A DNA stretch of 64,000 nucleotides from Gibbula magus (Eukaryota > Mollusca > Gastropoda > Trochida > Trochidae). Position numbers and translations under genes: made by a program. The stretch is taken from the NCBI GenBank assembly GCA_936450465.1, contig OW388297.1, positions 58,594,581 through 58,658,580 on the forward strand, written 5' to 3'. Positions 49,184 to 63,208 of this stretch are shown here, one piece after another (within the stretch, counting starts at the first letter, position 1; the number at the start of each line of letters is the position of its first letter). A model generated the notes under the pieces. The model was not told the origin of the DNA. It saw nothing but the letters and a program-made list of their open reading frames with translations, and ran no database searches.

Positions 49184-50686
49184 TCAAGATTTTTGTGTAC
49201 ACGACTTCTACAAGAAGGATTGCAGCTATTACAACCAAACTTTACAGGCTGATAGCCCTAACTATGTAGTTATACCGCGAAGCTTTTGGGCCCAATTGGT
49301 TCAGCCATTTAGGGTCAGGTTCGAATCTAAAAGTCAATTTTTAACATGGGAAAAAACTGAAAATTTCAGCTAGAGACTTGCAACTTTTTTTAAAAGATGC
49401 GCAATAACCACGCGAGGAAAAAAGTCAATCATGACGAATCTGTATGTGACGTGGTTTCGCCGCCATCTTGAATTTGGTGAACTTTGGCGGTTTTGAGGGT
49501 ACGCGTCTTCAAAAATCTTCTCCTAAATAACGGCAATACATACAGACACATGGCATAGCTCAGTCGGAAGCTGGGACATTGCTCTTTATATGAATCTATA
49601 AACCGAAGCTCTACATCTAACCGTTTCTGAGTTACGGCATCTTAAACATTGACCTTTTCGAGGAAGCGACTGGCAGCACGCGTCGTCAAGAACGAAGATT
49701 TGGTCAAGATATAACAAGACCGAATGCACGCGTACATGCAAGAGGCATATTCTCAACCAGCCAGGACAGCGTAACGAGCAAATAAAGCTTGCTTGCTTCG
49801 CTGAGATGAGTTGAGTTGAGTTGGTTTATATTTATTAGTAAAAAAACGCACATTTACTCATGTACCATGCGGCAGATTTCACTCGGCTGGGTGTGAAAGC
49901 TGCTTTAACGCAGCCTCTACTTCAACTGTCGCACTTGTTCAACTTTTAAACATGCACCCTCTCTCATCTGGATAGGTCAGACATTGTGATAGAAAAAAAC
50001 GTTGCCAAACTGCAAAGGAGAATGACACAAACAACTTTTGCTGCATAAAACACCTGTCACCATCAACGTATCTCCTACGTTTTTGACTCAAAACTAACTG
50101 CATAGTGCCTTCTAAGGCCTCGCTCACGCCTTCACTGACAAGGTTTCTCATTTCTTTATCATTTCACAATGTTAAAGATATTACAGATAAAAGAAATGGC
50201 CGGCTGAATCATGTTATTGTCGCTTGCGACTATATTACAAACCTTCCGTTAAAACCTATTGGAATGCACATACTTGTTGAAAAAGGCCTTAAGGCTTCAA
50301 AGTAGTCTTAATCTCTTTCTTTAGTGTTAATTCACTTAGTTTCGACGAATCCAACCCAAAAAACACAATATTTCGCGACCTAATTAAGGATTCAGCCATA
50401 CTTGTTGAAAAAGGCCTTAAGGCTCCAAAGTAGTCTAAATCTCTTTCTTAAGTGTTAATTCACTTAGTTTTGACGAATCCAACCCAAAACACACAGTATT
50501 TCGCGACCTAATTAAGGATTCAGCCATACTTGTTGAAAAAGGCCTTAAGGCTCCAAAGTAGTCTAAATCTCTTTCTTAAGTGTTAATTCACTTAGTTTTG
50601 ACGAATCCAACCCAAAACACACAGTATTTCGCGACCTAATTAAGGATTCAGCCCTTTGGGGCTAAATCCTTATTGTTATTGGCGTG

Positions 50687-50743
<57 letters not shown>

Positions 50744-52246
50744 TCAAGATTTTTGTGTACACGACTTCTACAAGAAGGATTGCAGCTATTACAACCAAAC
50801 TTTACAGGCTGATAGCCCTAACTATGTAGTTATACCGCGAAGCTTTTGGGCCCAATTGGTTCAGCCATTTAGGGTCAGGTTCGAATCTAAAAGTCAATTT
50901 TTAACATGGGAAAAAACTGAAAATTTCAGCTAGAGACTTGCAACTTTTTTTAAAAGATGCGCAATAACCACGCGAGGAAAAAAGTCAATCATGACGAATC
51001 TGTATGTGACGTGGTTTCGCCGCCATCTTGAATTTGGTGAACTTTGGCGGTTTTGAGGGTACGCGTCTTCAAAAATCTTCTCCTAAATAACGGCAATACA
51101 TACAGACACATGGCATAGCTCAGTCGGAAGCTGGGACATTGCTCTTTATATGAATCTATAAACCGAAGCTCTACATCTAACCGTTTCTGAGTTACGGCAT
51201 CTTAAACATTGACCTTTTCGAGGAAGCGACTGGCAGCACGCGTCGTCAAGAACGAAGATTTGGTCAAGATATAACAAGACCGAATGCACGCGTACATGCA
51301 AGAGGCATATTCTCAACCAGCCAGGACAGCGTAACGAGCAAATAAAGCTTGCTTGCTTCGCTGAGATGAGTTGAGTTGAGTTGGTTTATATTTATTAGTA
51401 AAAAAACGCACATTTACTCATGTACCATGCGGCAGATTTCACTCGGCTGGGTGTGAAAGCTGCTTTAACGCAGCCTCTACTTCAACTGTCGCACTTGTTC
51501 AACTTTTAAACATGCACCCTCTCTCATCTGGATAGGTCAGACATTGTGATAGAAAAAAACGTTGCCAAACTGCAAAGGAGAATGACACAAACAACTTTTG
51601 CTGCATAAAACACCTGTCACCATCAACGTATCTCCTACGTTTTTGACTCAAAACTAACTGCATAGTGCCTTCTAAGGCCTCGCTCACGCCTTCACTGACA
51701 AGGTTTCTCATTTCTTTATCATTTCACAATGTTAAAGATATTACAGATAAAAGAAATGGCCGGCTGAATCATGTTATTGTCGCTTGCGACTATATTACAA
51801 ACCTTCCGTTAAAACCTATTGGAATGCACATACTTGTTGAAAAAGGCCTTAAGGCTTCAAAGTAGTCTTAATCTCTTTCTTTAGTGTTAATTCACTTAGT
51901 TTCGACGAATCCAACCCAAAAAACACAATATTTCGCGACCTAATTAAGGATTCAGCCATACTTGTTGAAAAAGGCCTTAAGGCTCCAAAGTAGTCTAAAT
52001 CTCTTTCTTAAGTGTTAATTCACTTAGTTTTGACGAATCCAACCCAAAACACACAGTATTTCGCGACCTAATTAAGGATTCAGCCATACTTGTTGAAAAA
52101 GGCCTTAAGGCTCCAAAGTAGTCTAAATCTCTTTCTTAAGTGTTAATTCACTTAGTTTTGACGAATCCAACCCAAAACACACAGTATTTCGCGACCTAAT
52201 TAAGGATTCAGCCCTTTGGGGCTAAATCCTTATTGTTATTGGCGTG

Positions 52247-52303
<57 letters not shown>

Positions 52304-53806
52304 TCAAGATTTTTGTGTACACGACTTCTACAAGAAGGATTGCAGCTATTACAACCAAACTTTACAGGCTGATAGCCCTAACTATGTAGTTATACCGCGA
52401 AGCTTTTGGGCCCAATTGGTTCAGCCATTTAGGGTCAGGTTCGAATCTAAAAGTCAATTTTTAACATGGGAAAAAACTGAAAATTTCAGCTAGAGACTTG
52501 CAACTTTTTTTAAAAGATGCGCAATAACCACGCGAGGAAAAAAGTCAATCATGACGAATCTGTATGTGACGTGGTTTCGCCGCCATCTTGAATTTGGTGA
52601 ACTTTGGCGGTTTTGAGGGTACGCGTCTTCAAAAATCTTCTCCTAAATAACGGCAATACATACAGACACATGGCATAGCTCAGTCGGAAGCTGGGACATT
52701 GCTCTTTATATGAATCTATAAACCGAAGCTCTACATCTAACCGTTTCTGAGTTACGGCATCTTAAACATTGACCTTTTCGAGGAAGCGACTGGCAGCACG
52801 CGTCGTCAAGAACGAAGATTTGGTCAAGATATAACAAGACCGAATGCACGCGTACATGCAAGAGGCATATTCTCAACCAGCCAGGACAGCGTAACGAGCA
52901 AATAAAGCTTGCTTGCTTCGCTGAGATGAGTTGAGTTGAGTTGGTTTATATTTATTAGTAAAAAAACGCACATTTACTCATGTACCATGCGGCAGATTTC
53001 ACTCGGCTGGGTGTGAAAGCTGCTTTAACGCAGCCTCTACTTCAACTGTCGCACTTGTTCAACTTTTAAACATGCACCCTCTCTCATCTGGATAGGTCAG
53101 ACATTGTGATAGAAAAAAACGTTGCCAAACTGCAAAGGAGAATGACACAAACAACTTTTGCTGCATAAAACACCTGTCACCATCAACGTATCTCCTACGT
53201 TTTTGACTCAAAACTAACTGCATAGTGCCTTCTAAGGCCTCGCTCACGCCTTCACTGACAAGGTTTCTCATTTCTTTATCATTTCACAATGTTAAAGATA
53301 TTACAGATAAAAGAAATGGCCGGCTGAATCATGTTATTGTCGCTTGCGACTATATTACAAACCTTCCGTTAAAACCTATTGGAATGCACATACTTGTTGA
53401 AAAAGGCCTTAAGGCTTCAAAGTAGTCTTAATCTCTTTCTTTAGTGTTAATTCACTTAGTTTCGACGAATCCAACCCAAAAAACACAATATTTCGCGACC
53501 TAATTAAGGATTCAGCCATACTTGTTGAAAAAGGCCTTAAGGCTCCAAAGTAGTCTAAATCTCTTTCTTAAGTGTTAATTCACTTAGTTTTGACGAATCC
53601 AACCCAAAACACACAGTATTTCGCGACCTAATTAAGGATTCAGCCATACTTGTTGAAAAAGGCCTTAAGGCTCCAAAGTAGTCTAAATCTCTTTCTTAAG
53701 TGTTAATTCACTTAGTTTTGACGAATCCAACCCAAAACACACAGTATTTCGCGACCTAATTAAGGATTCAGCCCTTTGGGGCTAAATCCTTATTGTTATT
53801 GGCGTG

Positions 53807-53863
<57 letters not shown>

Positions 53864-55366
53864 TCAAGATTTTTGTGTACACGACTTCTACAAGAAGGAT
53901 TGCAGCTATTACAACCAAACTTTACAGGCTGATAGCCCTAACTATGTAGTTATACCGCGAAGCTTTTGGGCCCAATTGGTTCAGCCATTTAGGGTCAGGT
54001 TCGAATCTAAAAGTCAATTTTTAACATGGGAAAAAACTGAAAATTTCAGCTAGAGACTTGCAACTTTTTTTAAAAGATGCGCAATAACCACGCGAGGAAA
54101 AAAGTCAATCATGACGAATCTGTATGTGACGTGGTTTCGCCGCCATCTTGAATTTGGTGAACTTTGGCGGTTTTGAGGGTACGCGTCTTCAAAAATCTTC
54201 TCCTAAATAACGGCAATACATACAGACACATGGCATAGCTCAGTCGGAAGCTGGGACATTGCTCTTTATATGAATCTATAAACCGAAGCTCTACATCTAA
54301 CCGTTTCTGAGTTACGGCATCTTAAACATTGACCTTTTCGAGGAAGCGACTGGCAGCACGCGTCGTCAAGAACGAAGATTTGGTCAAGATATAACAAGAC
54401 CGAATGCACGCGTACATGCAAGAGGCATATTCTCAACCAGCCAGGACAGCGTAACGAGCAAATAAAGCTTGCTTGCTTCGCTGAGATGAGTTGAGTTGAG
54501 TTGGTTTATATTTATTAGTAAAAAAACGCACATTTACTCATGTACCATGCGGCAGATTTCACTCGGCTGGGTGTGAAAGCTGCTTTAACGCAGCCTCTAC
54601 TTCAACTGTCGCACTTGTTCAACTTTTAAACATGCACCCTCTCTCATCTGGATAGGTCAGACATTGTGATAGAAAAAAACGTTGCCAAACTGCAAAGGAG
54701 AATGACACAAACAACTTTTGCTGCATAAAACACCTGTCACCATCAACGTATCTCCTACGTTTTTGACTCAAAACTAACTGCATAGTGCCTTCTAAGGCCT
54801 CGCTCACGCCTTCACTGACAAGGTTTCTCATTTCTTTATCATTTCACAATGTTAAAGATATTACAGATAAAAGAAATGGCCGGCTGAATCATGTTATTGT
54901 CGCTTGCGACTATATTACAAACCTTCCGTTAAAACCTATTGGAATGCACATACTTGTTGAAAAAGGCCTTAAGGCTTCAAAGTAGTCTTAATCTCTTTCT
55001 TTAGTGTTAATTCACTTAGTTTCGACGAATCCAACCCAAAAAACACAATATTTCGCGACCTAATTAAGGATTCAGCCATACTTGTTGAAAAAGGCCTTAA
55101 GGCTCCAAAGTAGTCTAAATCTCTTTCTTAAGTGTTAATTCACTTAGTTTTGACGAATCCAACCCAAAACACACAGTATTTCGCGACCTAATTAAGGATT
55201 CAGCCATACTTGTTGAAAAAGGCCTTAAGGCTCCAAAGTAGTCTAAATCTCTTTCTTAAGTGTTAATTCACTTAGTTTTGACGAATCCAACCCAAAACAC
55301 ACAGTATTTCGCGACCTAATTAAGGATTCAGCCCTTTGGGGCTAAATCCTTATTGTTATTGGCGTG

Positions 55367-55417
<51 letters not shown>

Positions 55418-56920
55418 TCAAGATTTTTGTGTACACGACTTCTACAAGAAGGATTGCAGCTATTACAACCAAACTTTACAGGCTGATAGCCCTAACTATG
55501 TAGTTATACCGCGAAGCTTTTGGGCCCAATTGGTTCAGCCATTTAGGGTCAGGTTCGAATCTAAAAGTCAATTTTTAACATGGGAAAAAACTGAAAATTT
55601 CAGCTAGAGACTTGCAACTTTTTTTAAAAGATGCGCAATAACCACGCGAGGAAAAAAGTCAATCATGACGAATCTGTATGTGACGTGGTTTCGCCGCCAT
55701 CTTGAATTTGGTGAACTTTGGCGGTTTTGAGGGTACGCGTCTTCAAAAATCTTCTCCTAAATAACGGCAATACATACAGACACATGGCATAGCTCAGTCG
55801 GAAGCTGGGACATTGCTCTTTATATGAATCTATAAACCGAAGCTCTACATCTAACCGTTTCTGAGTTACGGCATCTTAAACATTGACCTTTTCGAGGAAG
55901 CGACTGGCAGCACGCGTCGTCAAGAACGAAGATTTGGTCAAGATATAACAAGACCGAATGCACGCGTACATGCAAGAGGCATATTCTCAACCAGCCAGGA
56001 CAGCGTAACGAGCAAATAAAGCTTGCTTGCTTCGCTGAGATGAGTTGAGTTGAGTTGGTTTATATTTATTAGTAAAAAAACGCACATTTACTCATGTACC
56101 ATGCGGCAGATTTCACTCGGCTGGGTGTGAAAGCTGCTTTAACGCAGCCTCTACTTCAACTGTCGCACTTGTTCAACTTTTAAACATGCACCCTCTCTCA
56201 TCTGGATAGGTCAGACATTGTGATAGAAAAAAACGTTGCCAAACTGCAAAGGAGAATGACACAAACAACTTTTGCTGCATAAAACACCTGTCACCATCAA
56301 CGTATCTCCTACGTTTTTGACTCAAAACTAACTGCATAGTGCCTTCTAAGGCCTCGCTCACGCCTTCACTGACAAGGTTTCTCATTTCTTTATCATTTCA
56401 CAATGTTAAAGATATTACAGATAAAAGAAATGGCCGGCTGAATCATGTTATTGTCGCTTGCGACTATATTACAAACCTTCCGTTAAAACCTATTGGAATG
56501 CACATACTTGTTGAAAAAGGCCTTAAGGCTTCAAAGTAGTCTTAATCTCTTTCTTTAGTGTTAATTCACTTAGTTTCGACGAATCCAACCCAAAAAACAC
56601 AATATTTCGCGACCTAATTAAGGATTCAGCCATACTTGTTGAAAAAGGCCTTAAGGCTCCAAAGTAGTCTAAATCTCTTTCTTAAGTGTTAATTCACTTA
56701 GTTTTGACGAATCCAACCCAAAACACACAGTATTTCGCGACCTAATTAAGGATTCAGCCATACTTGTTGAAAAAGGCCTTAAGGCTCCAAAGTAGTCTAA
56801 ATCTCTTTCTTAAGTGTTAATTCACTTAGTTTTGACGAATCCAACCCAAAACACACAGTATTTCGCGACCTAATTAAGGATTCAGCCCTTTGGGGCTAAA
56901 TCCTTATTGTTATTGGCGTG

Positions 56921-56977
<57 letters not shown>

Positions 56978-58480
56978 TCAAGATTTTTGTGTACACGACT
57001 TCTACAAGAAGGATTGCAGCTATTACAACCAAACTTTACAGGCTGATAGCCCTAACTATGTAGTTATACCGCGAAGCTTTTGGGCCCAATTGGTTCAGCC
57101 ATTTAGGGTCAGGTTCGAATCTAAAAGTCAATTTTTAACATGGGAAAAAACTGAAAATTTCAGCTAGAGACTTGCAACTTTTTTTAAAAGATGCGCAATA
57201 ACCACGCGAGGAAAAAAGTCAATCATGACGAATCTGTATGTGACGTGGTTTCGCCGCCATCTTGAATTTGGTGAACTTTGGCGGTTTTGAGGGTACGCGT
57301 CTTCAAAAATCTTCTCCTAAATAACGGCAATACATACAGACACATGGCATAGCTCAGTCGGAAGCTGGGACATTGCTCTTTATATGAATCTATAAACCGA
57401 AGCTCTACATCTAACCGTTTCTGAGTTACGGCATCTTAAACATTGACCTTTTCGAGGAAGCGACTGGCAGCACGCGTCGTCAAGAACGAAGATTTGGTCA
57501 AGATATAACAAGACCGAATGCACGCGTACATGCAAGAGGCATATTCTCAACCAGCCAGGACAGCGTAACGAGCAAATAAAGCTTGCTTGCTTCGCTGAGA
57601 TGAGTTGAGTTGAGTTGGTTTATATTTATTAGTAAAAAAACGCACATTTACTCATGTACCATGCGGCAGATTTCACTCGGCTGGGTGTGAAAGCTGCTTT
57701 AACGCAGCCTCTACTTCAACTGTCGCACTTGTTCAACTTTTAAACATGCACCCTCTCTCATCTGGATAGGTCAGACATTGTGATAGAAAAAAACGTTGCC
57801 AAACTGCAAAGGAGAATGACACAAACAACTTTTGCTGCATAAAACACCTGTCACCATCAACGTATCTCCTACGTTTTTGACTCAAAACTAACTGCATAGT
57901 GCCTTCTAAGGCCTCGCTCACGCCTTCACTGACAAGGTTTCTCATTTCTTTATCATTTCACAATGTTAAAGATATTACAGATAAAAGAAATGGCCGGCTG
58001 AATCATGTTATTGTCGCTTGCGACTATATTACAAACCTTCCGTTAAAACCTATTGGAATGCACATACTTGTTGAAAAAGGCCTTAAGGCTTCAAAGTAGT
58101 CTTAATCTCTTTCTTTAGTGTTAATTCACTTAGTTTCGACGAATCCAACCCAAAAAACACAATATTTCGCGACCTAATTAAGGATTCAGCCATACTTGTT
58201 GAAAAAGGCCTTAAGGCTCCAAAGTAGTCTAAATCTCTTTCTTAAGTGTTAATTCACTTAGTTTTGACGAATCCAACCCAAAACACACAGTATTTCGCGA
58301 CCTAATTAAGGATTCAGCCATACTTGTTGAAAAAGGCCTTAAGGCTCCAAAGTAGTCTAAATCTCTTTCTTAAGTGTTAATTCACTTAGTTTTGACGAAT
58401 CCAACCCAAAACACACAGTATTTCGCGACCTAATTAAGGATTCAGCCCTTTGGGGCTAAATCCTTATTGTTATTGGCGTG

Positions 58481-58534
<54 letters not shown>

Positions 58535-60037
58535 TCAAGATTTTTGTGTACACGACTTCTACAAGAAGGATTGCAGCTATTACAACCAAACTTTACAGGC
58601 TGATAGCCCTAACTATGTAGTTATACCGCGAAGCTTTTGGGCCCAATTGGTTCAGCCATTTAGGGTCAGGTTCGAATCTAAAAGTCAATTTTTAACATGG
58701 GAAAAAACTGAAAATTTCAGCTAGAGACTTGCAACTTTTTTTAAAAGATGCGCAATAACCACGCGAGGAAAAAAGTCAATCATGACGAATCTGTATGTGA
58801 CGTGGTTTCGCCGCCATCTTGAATTTGGTGAACTTTGGCGGTTTTGAGGGTACGCGTCTTCAAAAATCTTCTCCTAAATAACGGCAATACATACAGACAC
58901 ATGGCATAGCTCAGTCGGAAGCTGGGACATTGCTCTTTATATGAATCTATAAACCGAAGCTCTACATCTAACCGTTTCTGAGTTACGGCATCTTAAACAT
59001 TGACCTTTTCGAGGAAGCGACTGGCAGCACGCGTCGTCAAGAACGAAGATTTGGTCAAGATATAACAAGACCGAATGCACGCGTACATGCAAGAGGCATA
59101 TTCTCAACCAGCCAGGACAGCGTAACGAGCAAATAAAGCTTGCTTGCTTCGCTGAGATGAGTTGAGTTGAGTTGGTTTATATTTATTAGTAAAAAAACGC
59201 ACATTTACTCATGTACCATGCGGCAGATTTCACTCGGCTGGGTGTGAAAGCTGCTTTAACGCAGCCTCTACTTCAACTGTCGCACTTGTTCAACTTTTAA
59301 ACATGCACCCTCTCTCATCTGGATAGGTCAGACATTGTGATAGAAAAAAACGTTGCCAAACTGCAAAGGAGAATGACACAAACAACTTTTGCTGCATAAA
59401 ACACCTGTCACCATCAACGTATCTCCTACGTTTTTGACTCAAAACTAACTGCATAGTGCCTTCTAAGGCCTCGCTCACGCCTTCACTGACAAGGTTTCTC
59501 ATTTCTTTATCATTTCACAATGTTAAAGATATTACAGATAAAAGAAATGGCCGGCTGAATCATGTTATTGTCGCTTGCGACTATATTACAAACCTTCCGT
59601 TAAAACCTATTGGAATGCACATACTTGTTGAAAAAGGCCTTAAGGCTTCAAAGTAGTCTTAATCTCTTTCTTTAGTGTTAATTCACTTAGTTTCGACGAA
59701 TCCAACCCAAAAAACACAATATTTCGCGACCTAATTAAGGATTCAGCCATACTTGTTGAAAAAGGCCTTAAGGCTCCAAAGTAGTCTAAATCTCTTTCTT
59801 AAGTGTTAATTCACTTAGTTTTGACGAATCCAACCCAAAACACACAGTATTTCGCGACCTAATTAAGGATTCAGCCATACTTGTTGAAAAAGGCCTTAAG
59901 GCTCCAAAGTAGTCTAAATCTCTTTCTTAAGTGTTAATTCACTTAGTTTTGACGAATCCAACCCAAAACACACAGTATTTCGCGACCTAATTAAGGATTC
60001 AGCCCTTTGGGGCTAAATCCTTATTGTTATTGGCGTG

Positions 60038-60094
<57 letters not shown>

Positions 60095-61597
60095 TCAAGA
60101 TTTTTGTGTACACGACTTCTACAAGAAGGATTGCAGCTATTACAACCAAACTTTACAGGCTGATAGCCCTAACTATGTAGTTATACCGCGAAGCTTTTGG
60201 GCCCAATTGGTTCAGCCATTTAGGGTCAGGTTCGAATCTAAAAGTCAATTTTTAACATGGGAAAAAACTGAAAATTTCAGCTAGAGACTTGCAACTTTTT
60301 TTAAAAGATGCGCAATAACCACGCGAGGAAAAAAGTCAATCATGACGAATCTGTATGTGACGTGGTTTCGCCGCCATCTTGAATTTGGTGAACTTTGGCG
60401 GTTTTGAGGGTACGCGTCTTCAAAAATCTTCTCCTAAATAACGGCAATACATACAGACACATGGCATAGCTCAGTCGGAAGCTGGGACATTGCTCTTTAT
60501 ATGAATCTATAAACCGAAGCTCTACATCTAACCGTTTCTGAGTTACGGCATCTTAAACATTGACCTTTTCGAGGAAGCGACTGGCAGCACGCGTCGTCAA
60601 GAACGAAGATTTGGTCAAGATATAACAAGACCGAATGCACGCGTACATGCAAGAGGCATATTCTCAACCAGCCAGGACAGCGTAACGAGCAAATAAAGCT
60701 TGCTTGCTTCGCTGAGATGAGTTGAGTTGAGTTGGTTTATATTTATTAGTAAAAAAACGCACATTTACTCATGTACCATGCGGCAGATTTCACTCGGCTG
60801 GGTGTGAAAGCTGCTTTAACGCAGCCTCTACTTCAACTGTCGCACTTGTTCAACTTTTAAACATGCACCCTCTCTCATCTGGATAGGTCAGACATTGTGA
60901 TAGAAAAAAACGTTGCCAAACTGCAAAGGAGAATGACACAAACAACTTTTGCTGCATAAAACACCTGTCACCATCAACGTATCTCCTACGTTTTTGACTC
61001 AAAACTAACTGCATAGTGCCTTCTAAGGCCTCGCTCACGCCTTCACTGACAAGGTTTCTCATTTCTTTATCATTTCACAATGTTAAAGATATTACAGATA
61101 AAAGAAATGGCCGGCTGAATCATGTTATTGTCGCTTGCGACTATATTACAAACCTTCCGTTAAAACCTATTGGAATGCACATACTTGTTGAAAAAGGCCT
61201 TAAGGCTTCAAAGTAGTCTTAATCTCTTTCTTTAGTGTTAATTCACTTAGTTTCGACGAATCCAACCCAAAAAACACAATATTTCGCGACCTAATTAAGG
61301 ATTCAGCCATACTTGTTGAAAAAGGCCTTAAGGCTCCAAAGTAGTCTAAATCTCTTTCTTAAGTGTTAATTCACTTAGTTTTGACGAATCCAACCCAAAA
61401 CACACAGTATTTCGCGACCTAATTAAGGATTCAGCCATACTTGTTGAAAAAGGCCTTAAGGCTCCAAAGTAGTCTAAATCTCTTTCTTAAGTGTTAATTC
61501 ACTTAGTTTTGACGAATCCAACCCAAAACACACAGTATTTCGCGACCTAATTAAGGATTCAGCCCTTTGGGGCTAAATCCTTATTGTTATTGGCGTG

Positions 61598-61654
<57 letters not shown>

Positions 61655-63112
61655 TCAAGATTTTTGTGTACACGACTTCTACAAGAAGGATTGCAGCTAT
61701 TACAACCAAACTTTACAGGCTGATAGCCCTAACTATGTAGTTATACCGCGAAGCTTTTGGGCCCAATTGGTTCAGCCATTTAGGGTCAGGTTCGAATCTA
61801 AAAGTCAATTTTTAACATGGGAAAAAACTGAAAATTTCAGCTAGAGACTTGCAACTTTTTTTAAAAGATGCGCAATAACCACGCGAGGAAAAAAGTCAAT
61901 CATGACGAATCTGTATGTGACGTGGTTTCGCCGCCATCTTGAATTTGGTGAACTTTGGCGGTTTTGAGGGTACGCGTCTTCAAAAATCTTCTCCTAAATA
62001 ACGGCAATACATACAGACACATGGCATAGCTCAGTCGGAAGCTGGGACATTGCTCTTTATATGAATCTATAAACCGAAGCTCTACATCTAACCGTTTCTG
62101 AGTTACGGCATCTTAAACATTGACCTTTTCGAGGAAGCGACTGGCAGCACGCGTCGTCAAGAACGAAGATTTGGTCAAGATATAACAAGACCGAATGCAC
62201 GCGTACATGCAAGAGGCATATTCTCAACCAGCCAGGACAGCGTAACGAGCAAATAAAGCTTGCTTGCTTCGCTGAGATGAGTTGAGTTGAGTTGGTTTAT
62301 ATTTATTAGTAAAAAAACGCACATTTACTCATGTACCATGCGGCAGATTTCACTCGGCTGGGTGTGAAAGCTGCTTTAACGCAGCCTCTACTTCAACTGT
62401 CGCACTTGTTCAACTTTTAAACATGCACCCTCTCTCATCTGGATAGGTCAGACATTGTGATAGAAAAAAACGTTGCCAAACTGCAAAGGAGAATGACACA
62501 AACAACTTTTGCTGCATAAAACACCTGTCACCATCAACGTATCTCCTACGTTTTTGACTCAAAACTAACTGCATAGTGCCTTCTAAGGCCTCGCTCACGC
62601 CTTCACTGACAAGGTTTCTCATTTCTTTATCATTTCACAATGTTAAAGATATTACAGATAAAAGAAATGGCCGGCTGAATCATGTTATTGTCGCTTGCGA
62701 CTATATTACAAACCTTCCGTTAAAACCTATTGGAATGCACATACTTGTTGAAAAAGGCCTTAAGGCTTCAAAGTAGTCTTAATCTCTTTCTTTAGTGTTA
62801 ATTCACTTAGTTTCGACGAATCCAACCCAAAAAACACAATATTTCGCGACCTAATTAAGGATTCAGCCATACTTGTTGAAAAAGGCCTTAAGGCTCCAAA
62901 GTAGTCTAAATCTCTTTCTTAAGTGTTAATTCACTTAGTTTTGACGAATCCAACCCAAAACACACAGTATTTCGCGACCTAATTAAGGATTCAGCCATAC
63001 TTGTTGAAAAAGGCCTTAAGGCTCCAAAGTAGTCTAAATCTCTTTCTTAAGTGTTAATTCACTTAGTTTTGACGAATCCAACCCAAAACACACAGTATTT
63101 CGCGACCTAATT

Positions 63113-63157
63113 AAGGATTCAGCCCTTTGGGGCTAAATCCTTATTGTTATTGGCGTG

Positions 63158-63208
<51 letters not shown>
